Below are positions 32,843 to 40,616 of a stretch of DNA of 50,938 nucleotides, in pieces (position 1 is the stretch's first letter; the number at the start of each line of letters is the position of its first letter). Made by a program: the position numbers and the translations under genes. The notes below the pieces were generated by a model. That model was not told where the DNA came from. It worked only from the letters and a program-made list of their open reading frames with translations, and did not search any database. Source of the stretch: Dyella silvatica (GTDB lineage Bacteria; Pseudomonadota; Gammaproteobacteria; Xanthomonadales; Rhodanobacteraceae). The stretch lies in NCBI RefSeq assembly GCF_026283955.1, contig NZ_JAPDPE010000021.1, forward strand, positions 1 to 50,938. The letters run 5' to 3'.

Positions 32843-33754
32843 TCAGGGCGAGGCTATGCCACTACGACGCTGCTGCAGACTCTTGCCCAGGCTGCAACTG
32901 AGGGCGGCCGAGGCGGCCAATGGAACGGTCCCGCCATACAGGTAGCTCCACAGCAAGGCCAGGCACGGCCATCCATAGACCAGCAGCACGATGAACCAGC
33001 GCGCATACGGCCAGCGTACGGCCAGCTCACGATGGGCTGCTGACGATTGGCGCAGCATGCCTTCGAGCAAGGCCAAAAGCGCCGCCAGCACCAGCAGGCC
33101 CATGGCCCAGGACTCGGGGCTGATCTGGTTCGTGTCACCGGCTTGAGCCACGACGCAAAGCCAAAGCCAGAGCCCGCCGGCATAACACGCGGAAGCCACA
33201 TGACTGCATAGCCACGATGCGCGCGGCGAGCCTGGATAATGTTGGTGTCCTGCATCGTTTGCGGTAGCGACCAGGCTGACCAGACTGCACACGACCAGCG
33301 CCCCGCCAGCCAGGCGGGTAGCCCAGAAATCGTTGCTGCCGCGGACCAACCCAGCCAGCGCCAACATGGGTAGAAAGGCACTGAAGGCGAGCATCGCCTT
33401 GCGGGTGGGCCAGCCGTCACGGCCTAGCTGCCAGCCATGCCAGTCCGGCAGGATCGGCAAGCGCAGGCAGGCCACTAGTAACCCTGCGCTGATGAAGCCG
33501 CAGCCCAGCGTCAGCGGCACCAAGGCCTGGCCCCGCCCTTCGCTGTAAATGCCCAGCCCCAGCAACAAACCCAGCAAGATCCAGATGCCATAACCGCTGA
33601 CTGCCATCACCTCAAGCAGATCGGCGCCGTACCAGCGCAATCGCCAACCGCTGACCGCGGATGGACGGGAGGCCGCGGCGACTGCTTGAATCTTTCGGCT
33701 CTGCTCCATGGACTGCGCACTATGTCTTGGGGATGAGACGGTTTCAGCCTGCAT
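32843..33754 (-). CDS. Integral membrane protein of unknown function
   Basis: About 303 residues with seven or eight hydrophobic helices: YGIWILLGLLLGLGIYS, LVPLTLGCGFISAGLLVACL, AMLAFSAFLPMLALAGLV, LAGGALVVCSLVSLVATA, VASACYAGGLWLWLCVVAQ, AMGLLVLAALLALLEGML and FIVLLVYGWPCLALLWSYL. The N-terminal 40-50 residues are polar. Starts at 33754 (MQAETVSS) or 33709 (MEQSRKIQ) are both possible; the frame is open to 33811. Helix spacing is faintly like the membrane anchor of DMSO-reductase-type enzymes, but no partner subunits are nearby, so I do not assign it. It diverges from the WYL regulator. Confidence 0.6.
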   Translation of the reverse strand: MQAETVSSPRHSAQSMEQSRKIQAVAAASRPSAVSGWRLRWYGADLLEVMAVSGYGIWILLGLLLGLGIYSEGRGQALVPLTLGCGFISAGLLVACLRLPILPDWHGWQLGRDGWPTRKAMLAFSAFLPMLALAGLVRGSNDFWATRLAGGALVVCSLVSLVATANDAGHQHYPGSPRASWLCSHVASACYAGGLWLWLCVVAQAGDTNQISPESWAMGLLVLAALLALLEGMLRQSSAAHRELAVRWPYARWFIVLLVYGWPCLALLWSYLYGGTVPLAASAALSCSLGKSLQQRRSGIASP

Positions 33755-33825
33755 GTGACCTTGCGGACTTGCGACTGCCATAAGCCATGCCCATGCTACG
33801 GATGGCTCCACACAGAACTTACCCC

Positions 33826-34809
33826 ATGGATCGTTACGAGCGCAGTCTCACCCTGCACCGATTGTTGAAGTCGGCCCACTACCCGGTGCCGCTGCCACGC
33901 CTGATGGACGAATTGGAGTGTTCGCGCGCGACGCTATATCGCGATGTCGGTTTCTTGCGGGACGCCCTGGGCGCCCCGATCGAAAGTGCCGGTGGCGAAC
34001 ATGCGGCATTCCGCTATGAACAGAGCGAGGCCGAACGCTTTGAGCTGCCCGGTCTGTGGCTGACCTCAGATGAACTGGCCGCCTTGCTCGCCTTGAACGA
34101 GTTGATCGGCCGCTCCGGCCCAGGCGTACTGGCCGGCGCACTGGCCCCCTTCAAGGCGCGTATTGAACACCTGCTTTCGGACCAGGGCAGCGGCAAGGCG
34201 CTACCGATCGAACGCATCCGGGTCATTGCCTGGGGTGAACGTAAACTCGACCAGCAAGTGTTCCGCATTGTTGCCGGCGCCGTGCTGGAACGAAAACAGC
34301 TGCGCTTCCGCTACCGTGCCCGCACCACCAACGCCGATAGCTGGCGCACCGTGTCGCCGCAGCGGCTGACCCATTATCGCGACAACTGGTACCTCGACGT
34401 ATGGGACCACCACCGCGAAGCGCTGCGCAGCTTCGCGGTGGACCGTATTGCCGAGCCACAGGCCCTGGATACGCTGGCCATCGACGTGGCCGAGGACAAC
34501 CTCAACGACATGCTCGCGTCGAGCTACGGCATTTTTGCCGGCAAGCCGAAGGCCTGGGCCACGATCCGTTTCTCGGAACACGCCGCACGCTGGGTCGCCG
34601 ATGAGCACTGGCATTCGCAACAGAAGGGCGAATGGCTGAGCGATGGCCGCTACGAGCTGAAATTGCCTTATTCCAATTCCAAAGAGCTGCTGATGGACGT
34701 ACTCAAATACGGTCCGGACGCGGAAATCGTCGCGCCGCTGTCGTTGCGCGAAGAGATGAAGATCCTGCTGCAACTGGCGTTGACCGGATACCAGCAGGCG
34801 CCGCGGTAA
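33826..34809 (+). CDS. WYL-domain transcriptional regulator
   Basis: DNA-binding regulator of 327 residues (YafY type). An N-terminal winged helix (SLTLHRLLKSAHYPVPLPRLMDELECSRATLYRDVGFLRDALGAPIE, about 4-50) is followed by the WYL effector domain (about 130-215) with LRFRYRARTTNADSWRTVSPQRL and the signature NWYLDVWDHHREALRSFAVDRI, and a C-terminal WCX extension. WYL domains bind nucleotides or nucleic acid in several systems and often govern DNA-damage or defence genes. Here no defence gene is adjacent; the neighbours are an unknown membrane protein (divergent) and a patatin. Start ATG 33826 (MDRYERSL) is preferred over 33787. Confidence 0.9.
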   Translation: MDRYERSLTLHRLLKSAHYPVPLPRLMDELECSRATLYRDVGFLRDALGAPIESAGGEHAAFRYEQSEAERFELPGLWLTSDELAALLALNELIGRSGPGVLAGALAPFKARIEHLLSDQGSGKALPIERIRVIAWGERKLDQQVFRIVAGAVLERKQLRFRYRARTTNADSWRTVSPQRLTHYRDNWYLDVWDHHREALRSFAVDRIAEPQALDTLAIDVAEDNLNDMLASSYGIFAGKPKAWATIRFSEHAARWVADEHWHSQQKGEWLSDGRYELKLPYSNSKELLMDVLKYGPDAEIVAPLSLREEMKILLQLALTGYQQAPR

Positions 34810-34837
34810 TTCGTACCGCACTCTGAGCATCGCTGTA

Positions 34838-34869
34838 GCTCCCCTGCCCTTCACCATCGGCAGGGGAGC
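34838..34869. terminator. Strong GC hairpin downstream of the WYL gene
   Basis: An 11-bp perfect stem GCTCCCCTGCC (34838-34848) with GGCAGGGGAGC (34859-34869) and a ten-base loop. It lies 28 bases after the WYL stop. There is no U-tract, and it shares the CCCCTG/CAGGGG core with the hairpins at 20852-20875. Confidence 0.5.
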
Positions 34870-35023
34870 ATGTGCGGGTGCGATTTACCCGCGCTCACGG
34901 TGCGGATCGCACGCCGGCCGATGGATCCGCAGAGACTCTGGCGACCATACGCGGTGGCCCTGACTTGCAATCCAGGGCGACTGCGCAGAGGCTGGTCCGC
35001 TTTCAATGCCAATGATTTGCGTC

Positions 35024-35971
35024 ATGAGCACAAACCTCACGCCCGCCCCCAGCCTCTCTACTCCACGCAAACCCACGGTCTCACTGGCACTGGGTGCCGG
35101 CGCGGCGCGCGGGTTGGCGCATATCGGCGCGATCGAGGAAATCGAAGCGCAGGGTTACCAGATTGCCGCGATTGCCGGCACGTCGATGGGCGCGCTGATC
35201 GGCGGTGTGTATGCCATGGGTAAGCTGAGCCTGTATCGGGATTGGGTTTCGTCACTGGCGAAAATGGATGTGTTGCGGCTGGTCGACTGGACGTTTTCCG
35301 GCGGCGGCCTGATCAAGGGCGAGCGGATTATCGACACGCTGCGCCAGCTCATCGGCGATACCAGCATTGAAGACCTGCCCATCGCGTTTACCGCGGTGGC
35401 CACCGATATCGACCGTGAGCGTGAGGTCTGGCTGACGCGCGGCTCGCTGTTCGATGCCATTCGTGCGTCGATTGCCATCCCTACCGTATTCCGGCCGCAT
35501 ATCATCAACGGCCGCCGACTAGTCGATGGCGCCCTGCTCAACCCCGTGCCGGTCACGCCCTTGATGCGCGAGCCCGCCGATTATTTGCTGGCGATCAGCG
35601 TCGATGGCCCGGCCCAAGCCGCCGTAGCCCCGGCACCTGTCAACGTCGACAACGCGGCTGATCCTGGCAGCTACCGGCATCGCATCAGTGAATTCGTCGG
35701 CCGGCTGTTGCCGCAAAGCGAACCCAAACCGCGCGAGCCCGGGGTGCTGGAACTACTGAATCAGTCGATGGATCTGATGCAAGCCAACTTGTCGCGCATG
35801 CGCCTGGTGGCTTATGAGCCCGACCTGCTGATTCAATTGCCGCGCAATGCCTCTACGGCGTACGAGTTTTATCGGGCACGCGAGTTGATCGAGCTTGGCC
35901 GCCAACAGACCCGGCACATGCTGGCCAACTGGCAGCCCACCCACCGCTTCAACTCGGACCAGGCGCCTTGA
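35024..35971 (+). CDS. Patatin-like phospholipase (RssA/NTE-type)
   Basis: Cytosolic or membrane-associated lipid acyl hydrolase of 315 residues. The patatin domain shows the oxyanion glycine loop GAGAARG (24-30), the nucleophile Ser54 in GTSMG (52-56) and the dyad aspartate Asp158 in DGA (158-160). The C-terminal 100 residues (MDLMQANLSRMRLVAYEPDLLIQLP, FYRARELIELGRQQT) match the bacterial RssA-like subgroup. In-frame ATGs at 35006, 35012 and 35024 are all possible and none has a clear ribosome site; 35024 (MSTNLTPAP) is my choice. Its 3' end overlaps the convergent DUF488 gene by 23 bases. Confidence 0.88.
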   Translation: MSTNLTPAPSLSTPRKPTVSLALGAGAARGLAHIGAIEEIEAQGYQIAAIAGTSMGALIGGVYAMGKLSLYRDWVSSLAKMDVLRLVDWTFSGGGLIKGERIIDTLRQLIGDTSIEDLPIAFTAVATDIDREREVWLTRGSLFDAIRASIAIPTVFRPHIINGRRLVDGALLNPVPVTPLMREPADYLLAISVDGPAQAAVAPAPVNVDNAADPGSYRHRISEFVGRLLPQSEPKPREPGVLELLNQSMDLMQANLSRMRLVAYEPDLLIQLPRNASTAYEFYRARELIELGRQQTRHMLANWQPTHRFNSDQAP

Positions 35972-36317
35972 GCCAGGCCTCCAGGTAGGCCTTTAGCACC
36001 AAGGCGTGGCTATGCTCCTCATCGCGAGCGGCATAGAGCAAGGTGACCCGATGACGAGCGGCACGCTCGGCCAATGGCCGCCAACGATCGGCAATGGCAT
36101 CGAGCTCAGCGGCGTAGCAATGGCGAAAACCCTCCCACAGCGAGGGGTCATGTCCAAACCATCGCCTTAGCGCGGTTGACGGAGCCAGGTCCTTGGCCCA
36201 GATGTCCAGTGCGGCATCTTCTTTTTTCAGGCCGCGCGGCCATAACCGATCGACTAAAACCCGATAACCGTCGGCTTTTGCGGCCGGCTCGTAGATCCGT
36301 TTGATAACGATGCTCAT
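35949..36317 (-). CDS. DUF488 (YeaO-like) family protein
   Basis: A small soluble protein of 122 residues. IKRIYEPAAKADGYRVLVDRLWPRGLKKEDAALD near the N-terminus and LYAARDEEHSHALVLKAYLE near the C-terminus are the YeaO/DUF488 signatures. The biochemical function is unknown. Start ATG 36317 (MSIVIKRIYEP) is chosen by homology; the frame stays open upstream through the heptamer repeat tract and encodes SPFPVPR repeats, which I regard as non-native. The tract starts 43 bases upstream of the start, inside the expected promoter/leader, so repeat-length changes could alter expression. Its tail overlaps the patatin gene by 23 bases. Confidence 0.88.
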   Translation of the reverse strand: MSIVIKRIYEPAAKADGYRVLVDRLWPRGLKKEDAALDIWAKDLAPSTALRRWFGHDPSLWEGFRHCYAAELDAIADRWRPLAERAARHRVTLLYAARDEEHSHALVLKAYLEAWLKAPGPS

Positions 36318-36359
36318 GGCAAACCGTCCCAGCTTGGCGACGAACGCCCAGCATACGCC

Positions 36360-36609
36360 GGAACGGGGAACGGGGAACGGGGAACGGGGAACGGGGAACG
36401 GGGAACGGGGAACGGGGAACGGGGAACGGGGAACGGGGAACGGGGAACGGGGAACGGGGAACGGGGAACGGGGAACGGGGAACGGGGAAAAGCCTAAAAA
36501 GCAGGAGCCCAAAGGCAAGGGCTAAAACAAAGAAAAATAAGAAAAGATCGAAAAGCACGCTGCGCCGCAATCACCACACGAACTTCACGTTCCCTATTCC
36601 CCATTCCCG
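36360..36609 (+). repeat. Dispersed GGGGAAC-heptamer element, copy 2 (long tract)
   Basis: The heptamer tract 36360-36489 holds GGAAC, 17 GGGGAAC units and GGGGAA (18 GGGG runs). It is followed by the core TAAAAAGCAGGAGCCCAAA (36495-36513), AAAAGATCGAAAA (36542-36554) and an end block CTTCA then GTTCCCT-ATTCCCC-ATTCCCG (36583-36609), three degenerate inverted heptamers. Core and ends match copy 1 at 31779-31938 in the same orientation, but the tract is 2.4 times longer. It lies between the DUF488 start and the 3' end of the glycosyltransferase gene. The heptamer length is not a multiple of three, so unit gain or loss shifts any frame read through it. Confidence 0.88.
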
Positions 36610-36623
36610 CTCTACCCAAACCC

Positions 36624-37340
36624 TCAGAGCTCCTCTACCTGAGTCACCTTGCCGCGCCGCATCAGCCAGGCCACGCCGCGCAAATCAGCCAGGCCCACCC
36701 ACAGGCGGTCGAGCATGCCGTACTTGGACGTGCCGGCGGTACGCGGGCGATGGCCTACGGGCACGCTTTCGCTGATAAAGCCGGCGCGTTTCACCAACGC
36801 CGGCAGGTAACGGTGCATGTGATCGAAATAGGGCAGGCGCAGAAAGACTTCGCGCTCGAACAACTTCAGACCGCAGCCGGTGTCGGGCGTGGCATCCCGC
36901 AGCATGCGCGAACGCACCGCATTGGCAATTTTCGATGAGATGCGCTTGTTGAAACTGTCACGGCGCGTGGTGCGCCAGCCGGCGAACAAGCGGACGTTGG
37001 CCGCGGCGGTTTCGCGTGCTGACAGCAATTTAGGGATATCGGCCGGATCGTTCTGGCCGTCGCCATCGAGGGTGGCGATCCACGGCGACTTGGCGGCGCG
37101 CACGCCGTTCCACACCGCGGTACTTTGGCCGCTGCGAGTAAGGTGGCGCACGATACGCAATTCGGGGTACTTGGCCTTTTCAGCAGCCAGTACCGCCACG
37201 CTGTCGTCGCTGGAGTCGTCATCCACGTAAACGATCTCGAAAGCAATCTTGCCGCGCAGCGCGGCAGCGATTTCGGCGAGTAGCGGCGGAATGTTGTCGC
37301 GCTCGTTGAACACCGGCACGACGACGGACAGTTGCGACAT
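36624..37340 (-). CDS. Family 2 glycosyltransferase (DPM1/ArnC-like, no membrane anchor)
   Basis: A GT-A fold glycosyltransferase of 238 residues. LSVVVPVFNERDNIPPLLAEI (4-24) is the nucleotide-binding strand, VDDDSSDDS (39-47) and TLDGDGQNDP (90-99) hold the metal-binding acidic motifs, and DTGCGLKLFEREVFLRLPYFDHMHRYLP contains the acceptor-site region. The C-terminal transmembrane helices found in ArnC/GtrB proteins are absent, as in dolichol-phosphate-mannose-synthase-like soluble members. Such enzymes transfer a sugar to undecaprenyl phosphate or a lipid. It is transcribed in the direction of parB with a 197-base gap, probably independently. Confidence 0.9.
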   Translation of the reverse strand: MSQLSVVVPVFNERDNIPPLLAEIAAALRGKIAFEIVYVDDDSSDDSVAVLAAEKAKYPELRIVRHLTRSGQSTAVWNGVRAAKSPWIATLDGDGQNDPADIPKLLSARETAAANVRLFAGWRTTRRDSFNKRISSKIANAVRSRMLRDATPDTGCGLKLFEREVFLRLPYFDHMHRYLPALVKRAGFISESVPVGHRPRTAGTSKYGMLDRLWVGLADLRGVAWLMRRGKVTQVEEL

Positions 37341-37537
37341 GGAGGCAGCCTTTCTGCAAAAACGGAAGCGCCTTAAAGCGCAAGGCGACGCATTTTAGTG
37401 CGTGTGGATGAACGGTGTCAGGCATTCCATGCCGGTAAGCGACTTTAGCCGCCCATGCCGAGTCCGCTGAAGCGCAACGACACCCCGGCGCGGACGGATG
37501 AGCCCAGGCCGCGCCTCGGCGACGCAGGCCACTGGCT

Positions 37538-38410
37538 TTAGCGGATCTTGCCCAGAATGCCTTCCAGCTCATCACTACTGTGGTAATGAATGACCAGTTT
37601 GCCGCGGCCGCCGCGGCCGTGCGCCAACTCGACTCGCGTGGCGAAGCGCTCGGCCAGCTCACGCTCCAGATCGGCGATATTCGGATCGCGTGATGGCGTG
37701 CCCTTGGCCTTACCCTTCGGCACGGTTTGCGCGCGACGGGCCGCTTCCTCCAGTTCGCGCACGCTCCAGCCGTTGCGTGCGGCTTCCAGCGCCAGGCGTT
37801 CGGCGTCCCGCTCGGGCAGGGTCAGCAGGCAGCGGGCGTGGCCCATTTCCAGCTTGCCTTCGTCGAGCAGTTTTTTGATCGACACGGGCAGTTCGGTCAG
37901 CCGCAGCAAGTTCGATACCGCCGCGCGCGACCGGCCGACGGCGTCGGCCGCTTGCTGATGGGTAAGGTCGAAATCGTCGATCAGGCGCTTGAGCGCATCG
38001 GCTTCCTCGAGTGGCGTGAGGTCTTGCCGCTGGATGTTCTCGATCAAGGCCATGGCCGGCACAGCCACTTCCGGCACGTCCTTGACCAGTGCCGGCAGCT
38101 CGCTCAGCTGCGCACGCTGGGCCGCGCGCCAACGGCGTTCGCCGGCAATCAGCTCGTAACTGTTCTTGCCGATGGCGCGGACCACCACCGGCTGAATCAG
38201 ACCTTGAGCCTTGATCGACGCGGCTAATTCATCCAGCGCTTCATCGTTCCAATGACGGCGCGGCTGATATTTGCCTGGCTGGATCTGCTGGATCGGCAGC
38301 ATGCGCAGTTCGCCTTCCTGCTCGATGACTGAGGGCGTGCCTTCGCCGCCACCGCCAAGCAAGGCATCGAGCCCTCGGCCCAGTCCACGCTTTTTCGCTG
38401 CAGCTGCCAT
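37538..38410 (-). CDS. parB: Chromosome partitioning protein ParB (CTPase/DNA clamp)
   Basis: Binds parS sites near the replication origin and slides as a CTP-dependent clamp for chromosome segregation. It is 290 residues. The N-terminal box RGLGRGLDALLGG (8-20) interacts with ParA; GERRWRA (90-96) and ENIQRQDL (124-131) are the CTP-binding motifs; the parS-recognition helix-turn-helix is around 148-172 (LTHQQAADAVGRSRAAVSNLLR); the C-terminal dimerisation domain ends GKLVIHYHSSDELEGIL. Start ATG 38410 is two bases after the parA stop, with the ribosome site GGAG inside the last parA codons, implying translational coupling. Confidence 0.95.
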   Translation of the reverse strand: MAAAAKKRGLGRGLDALLGGGGEGTPSVIEQEGELRMLPIQQIQPGKYQPRRHWNDEALDELAASIKAQGLIQPVVVRAIGKNSYELIAGERRWRAAQRAQLSELPALVKDVPEVAVPAMALIENIQRQDLTPLEEADALKRLIDDFDLTHQQAADAVGRSRAAVSNLLRLTELPVSIKKLLDEGKLEMGHARCLLTLPERDAERLALEAARNGWSVRELEEAARRAQTVPKGKAKGTPSRDPNIADLERELAERFATRVELAHGRGGRGKLVIHYHSSDELEGILGKIR

Positions 38411-38412
38411 GC

Positions 38413-39297
38413 TTACTCCTGATGAATGTCGACGACGGCGTCGAGTATGGCCGGATCGAGCGCCGGGTCACTTTCGTCGTGCAGCGGCAAGGCGATCGCC
38501 CCGGCCGGCTGGGCGGTACCCGCGGCAGCGGCAAGATCACGCTCGCGCCGGATCATCTCGCCGGCCAAACCGATATAGGCAATCGCGCCGCGCGAACTGC
38601 GGTCGTACAAATGAATCGGCTGACCGTGGCTGGGTGCTTCAGCCAGACGGACATTGCGCGGAATGATCGAACGCAACACTTTGTCGCCGAAATGCTGGGT
38701 CAGCTGGGCAGAAACCTCGTTGCCCAGGTTGTTGCGCACGTCGTACATGGTGCGCAGCATGCCTTCGATTTCCAGCTGCGGGTTCAGGCGCAGGCGCACT
38801 GCCTTAATCGTTTCCAGCAAGCTGGACAGCCCCTCCAGCGCAAAGTATTCGCACTGCACCGGGATCAGTACGCCATCAGCCGCCGTCAACGCGTTGAGGG
38901 TAAGCAGATGCAGCGAAGGCGGGCAGTCGATCAAGATGGTGTGATAGCTGTCGCCAAGCTTGGCCAGCTGCTCTTTGAGCCGGCTTTCACGGGCAATCGC
39001 ATCCATCAATTTCAATTCGGCCGCGGTCAGGTCACCGTTGCCGGGCAGCAAATCGTAAAGCGCCTCGGTCTTGACGATGACTTGCTCGATCGGCACTTCA
39101 TCCAACAACACTTCACAGCCGTTCGGCTTGGCCGCACGCTTGTCCACGCCCGAAGCCATGGTCGCATTGCCCTGCGGGTCGAGATCGACCAGCAGCACCT
39201 TACGCTTCGCGGCGGCGAGTGCCGCGGCAAGGTTGACGGCCGTCGTGGTCTTGCCGACGCCGCCCTTTTGGTTGGCGACAGCGATGATGCGAGCCAT
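38413..39297 (-). CDS. parA: Chromosome partitioning ATPase ParA
   Basis: Deviant-Walker ATPase that moves ParB-parS complexes on the nucleoid. It is 294 residues; the Walker A motif KGGVGKTT spans 11-18, LVDLDPQGN (36-44) is the A' motif, and CPPSLHLLTLNAL follows the Walker B region. Chromosomal ParA proteins are usually about 260 residues; this one has a C-terminal extension of roughly 30-40 residues rich in Ala/Asp (AQPAGAIALPLHDESDPALD) after the family-conserved end. It lies 60 bases after rsmG and is coupled to parB: the rsmG-parA-parB order typical of origin-proximal DNA. Confidence 0.95.
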   Translation of the reverse strand: MARIIAVANQKGGVGKTTTAVNLAAALAAAKRKVLLVDLDPQGNATMASGVDKRAAKPNGCEVLLDEVPIEQVIVKTEALYDLLPGNGDLTAAELKLMDAIARESRLKEQLAKLGDSYHTILIDCPPSLHLLTLNALTAADGVLIPVQCEYFALEGLSSLLETIKAVRLRLNPQLEIEGMLRTMYDVRNNLGNEVSAQLTQHFGDKVLRSIIPRNVRLAEAPSHGQPIHLYDRSSRGAIAYIGLAGEMIRRERDLAAAAGTAQPAGAIALPLHDESDPALDPAILDAVVDIHQE

Positions 39298-39357
39298 GGT
39301 CTCGGGTGTACCGTGCGCGAGTGAAAAGGGGGCTAGATTACCATTCGGGCGTGCTCT

Positions 39358-39993
39358 TCAGGCGTGTACGCGGCCAAGCACTGCCAGATGCCGTTCTGCA
39401 TCAAGCCCCGGCACCCTCAGCAGGTGCATGCTGCGCACGGCAAAACCCGCGGGAATACCAGGCAGCTCATCGTCCGGCTGCTTGCCTTTCATCGCCAGCC
39501 AGATGCCGTCCTGCGCCAGCAAATGGCCACCCCAGCGAAGCATGTCGGCAAAGCTGGCGAAGGCGCGCGCGGTGATGCAATCGAACCGGCCTTGCACATC
39601 CTCCACGCGCGACTGCACCGCGCGCACGCCGTCCAGCTTGAGGCTGCGGATGGCCTCACGCAGGAAGCGCACCTTCTTGCCATTTGAATCGACCAGCAGA
39701 ATCTCCCGGCCGGGCGCGGCAATCGCCAGCGGAATGCCCGGCAATCCGGGACCGGTGCCCAGATCGGCCAGAGTGGCGCCCTGCACATACGGCAGAATGG
39801 CCAACGAATCTAGCAGGTGACGGGTAATCATCTCGGCCGGATCGCGCACCGCCGTAAGGTTGTAAGTCGCGTTCCAGCGCTGCAGCAGCGCTTGGTAATC
39901 GAGCAGCCGGCCCACTGCATCCGCAGGCAAATTCAGACCCAGCGCGGCAATACCCCGTTCCAATGATGCTTGCAGGTCAGCGCGGTTGCTCAT
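39358..39993 (-). CDS. rsmG: 16S rRNA (guanine527-N7)-methyltransferase
   Basis: SAM-dependent methyltransferase modifying G527 of 16S rRNA; loss gives low-level streptomycin resistance in other bacteria. It is 211 residues. NLTAVRD (45-51) and RHLLDSL (58-64) are family motifs; the SAM-binding loop DLGTGPGLPG is at 77-86, followed by VDSNGKKVRFLRE and RAFASFADML. Start ATG 39993. It is the first gene of rsmG-parA-parB. In many gamma-proteobacteria mnmG lies upstream, but here a short SPFH-like gene with its own terminator takes that place. Confidence 0.95.
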   Translation of the reverse strand: MSNRADLQASLERGIAALGLNLPADAVGRLLDYQALLQRWNATYNLTAVRDPAEMITRHLLDSLAILPYVQGATLADLGTGPGLPGIPLAIAAPGREILLVDSNGKKVRFLREAIRSLKLDGVRAVQSRVEDVQGRFDCITARAFASFADMLRWGGHLLAQDGIWLAMKGKQPDDELPGIPAGFAVRSMHLLRVPGLDAERHLAVLGRVHA

Positions 39994-40069
39994 GAATCAT
40001 CCTGGTCGTGCGCGAAAGGGCGGCAGTATCCGTGCGCAAGGTTGATGACGCCAGCGCCACGGCAAAGAA

Positions 40070-40089
40070 AAACCCGCCGAAGCGGGTTT
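40070..40089 (-). terminator. Rho-independent terminator of the SPFH-like gene
   Basis: Stem AAACCCGC (40070-40077) with GCGGGTTT (40082-40089) around the stable CGAA/TTCG tetraloop. On the minus strand it is followed by a T-rich run, so it ends the transcript of the gene at 40140-40616 before rsmG. Confidence 0.88.
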
Positions 40090-40139
40090 GAGTATCCCCT
40101 AACGCGAACGCTCTCAGGCGTTTGGCGCATGGACTTCGC

Positions 40140-40616
40140 TCAGGCGAAATCCAACTCAACGCGCGTCACCATCATGCCGCGCTCGCGCAATACTTTATTC
40201 ATGGCCTGCTTCAGACGGGTGCCGAGATCGCGGCAATCGACATGACTGAGATCGGCGTGATCGGCTTCAGGCTCTTCGCGTAATGCAGCCAGTGCGCCGC
40301 CGCGGATCAATTGATCGGCTTGTTCGATGACCGCATCGGCGCGCTCGGGCTCAAGCACTTGCCAGTAAACCGTACCACGCAAGTCGTGCGCGTCGGCCAT
40401 CGGCTCCTCAAAGCGCAACACCTGGCCGCCAAGATCAATGCGATGACCCACCCGGTCGAGCCATGGCAGTACCAGATGCGTCCCAGAAGGCAACAGGCGC
40501 TGTGGCTTGCCATGACGGTAAACGCTGTGCACCTGCCCGTCCGGCACCCGCTTCACGGCACCTGCTATCAAGGCGAGCAAGCTGAATACGAGGATAAGCG
40601 TGAGCAAGGTAGTCAT
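40140..40616 (-). CDS. Short SPFH/band-7 domain protein
   Basis: A membrane-anchored protein of 158 residues. One N-terminal helix (LLTLILVFSLLALIAGAV) is followed by a minimal band-7 fold: PDGQVHSVYRHGKPQRLLPSGTHLVLPWLDRVGHRIDL and the strand RGTVYWQVLEPERADAVIEQADQLIRGGALAALREE, ending RGMMVTRVELDFA. Typical stomatin/prohibitin proteins are 250-300 residues with a C-terminal coiled coil, which is missing here, so it is a truncated or minimal member. Its precise function is unknown; such proteins scaffold membrane microdomains and proteases. It has its own terminator and lies upstream of rsmG. Confidence 0.78.
   Translation of the reverse strand: MTTLLTLILVFSLLALIAGAVKRVPDGQVHSVYRHGKPQRLLPSGTHLVLPWLDRVGHRIDLGGQVLRFEEPMADAHDLRGTVYWQVLEPERADAVIEQADQLIRGGALAALREEPEADHADLSHVDCRDLGTRLKQAMNKVLRERGMMVTRVELDFA

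Noticed and set aside
33787-33825. Upstream start for the WYL regulator
   Set aside because: The added 13 residues are not conserved in the family and the homologous N-terminus begins at 33826.
36360-36489. Tandem repeats as a CRISPR array
   Set aside because: The unit is seven bases with no spacers between units, and no cas gene is present.
36301-36570. Open frames through the heptamer tract encoding SPFPVPR or GTGNGER repeats
   Set aside because: They are translations of a tandem DNA repeat in several frames on both strands; the real DUF488 start is the homologous ATG at 36317.
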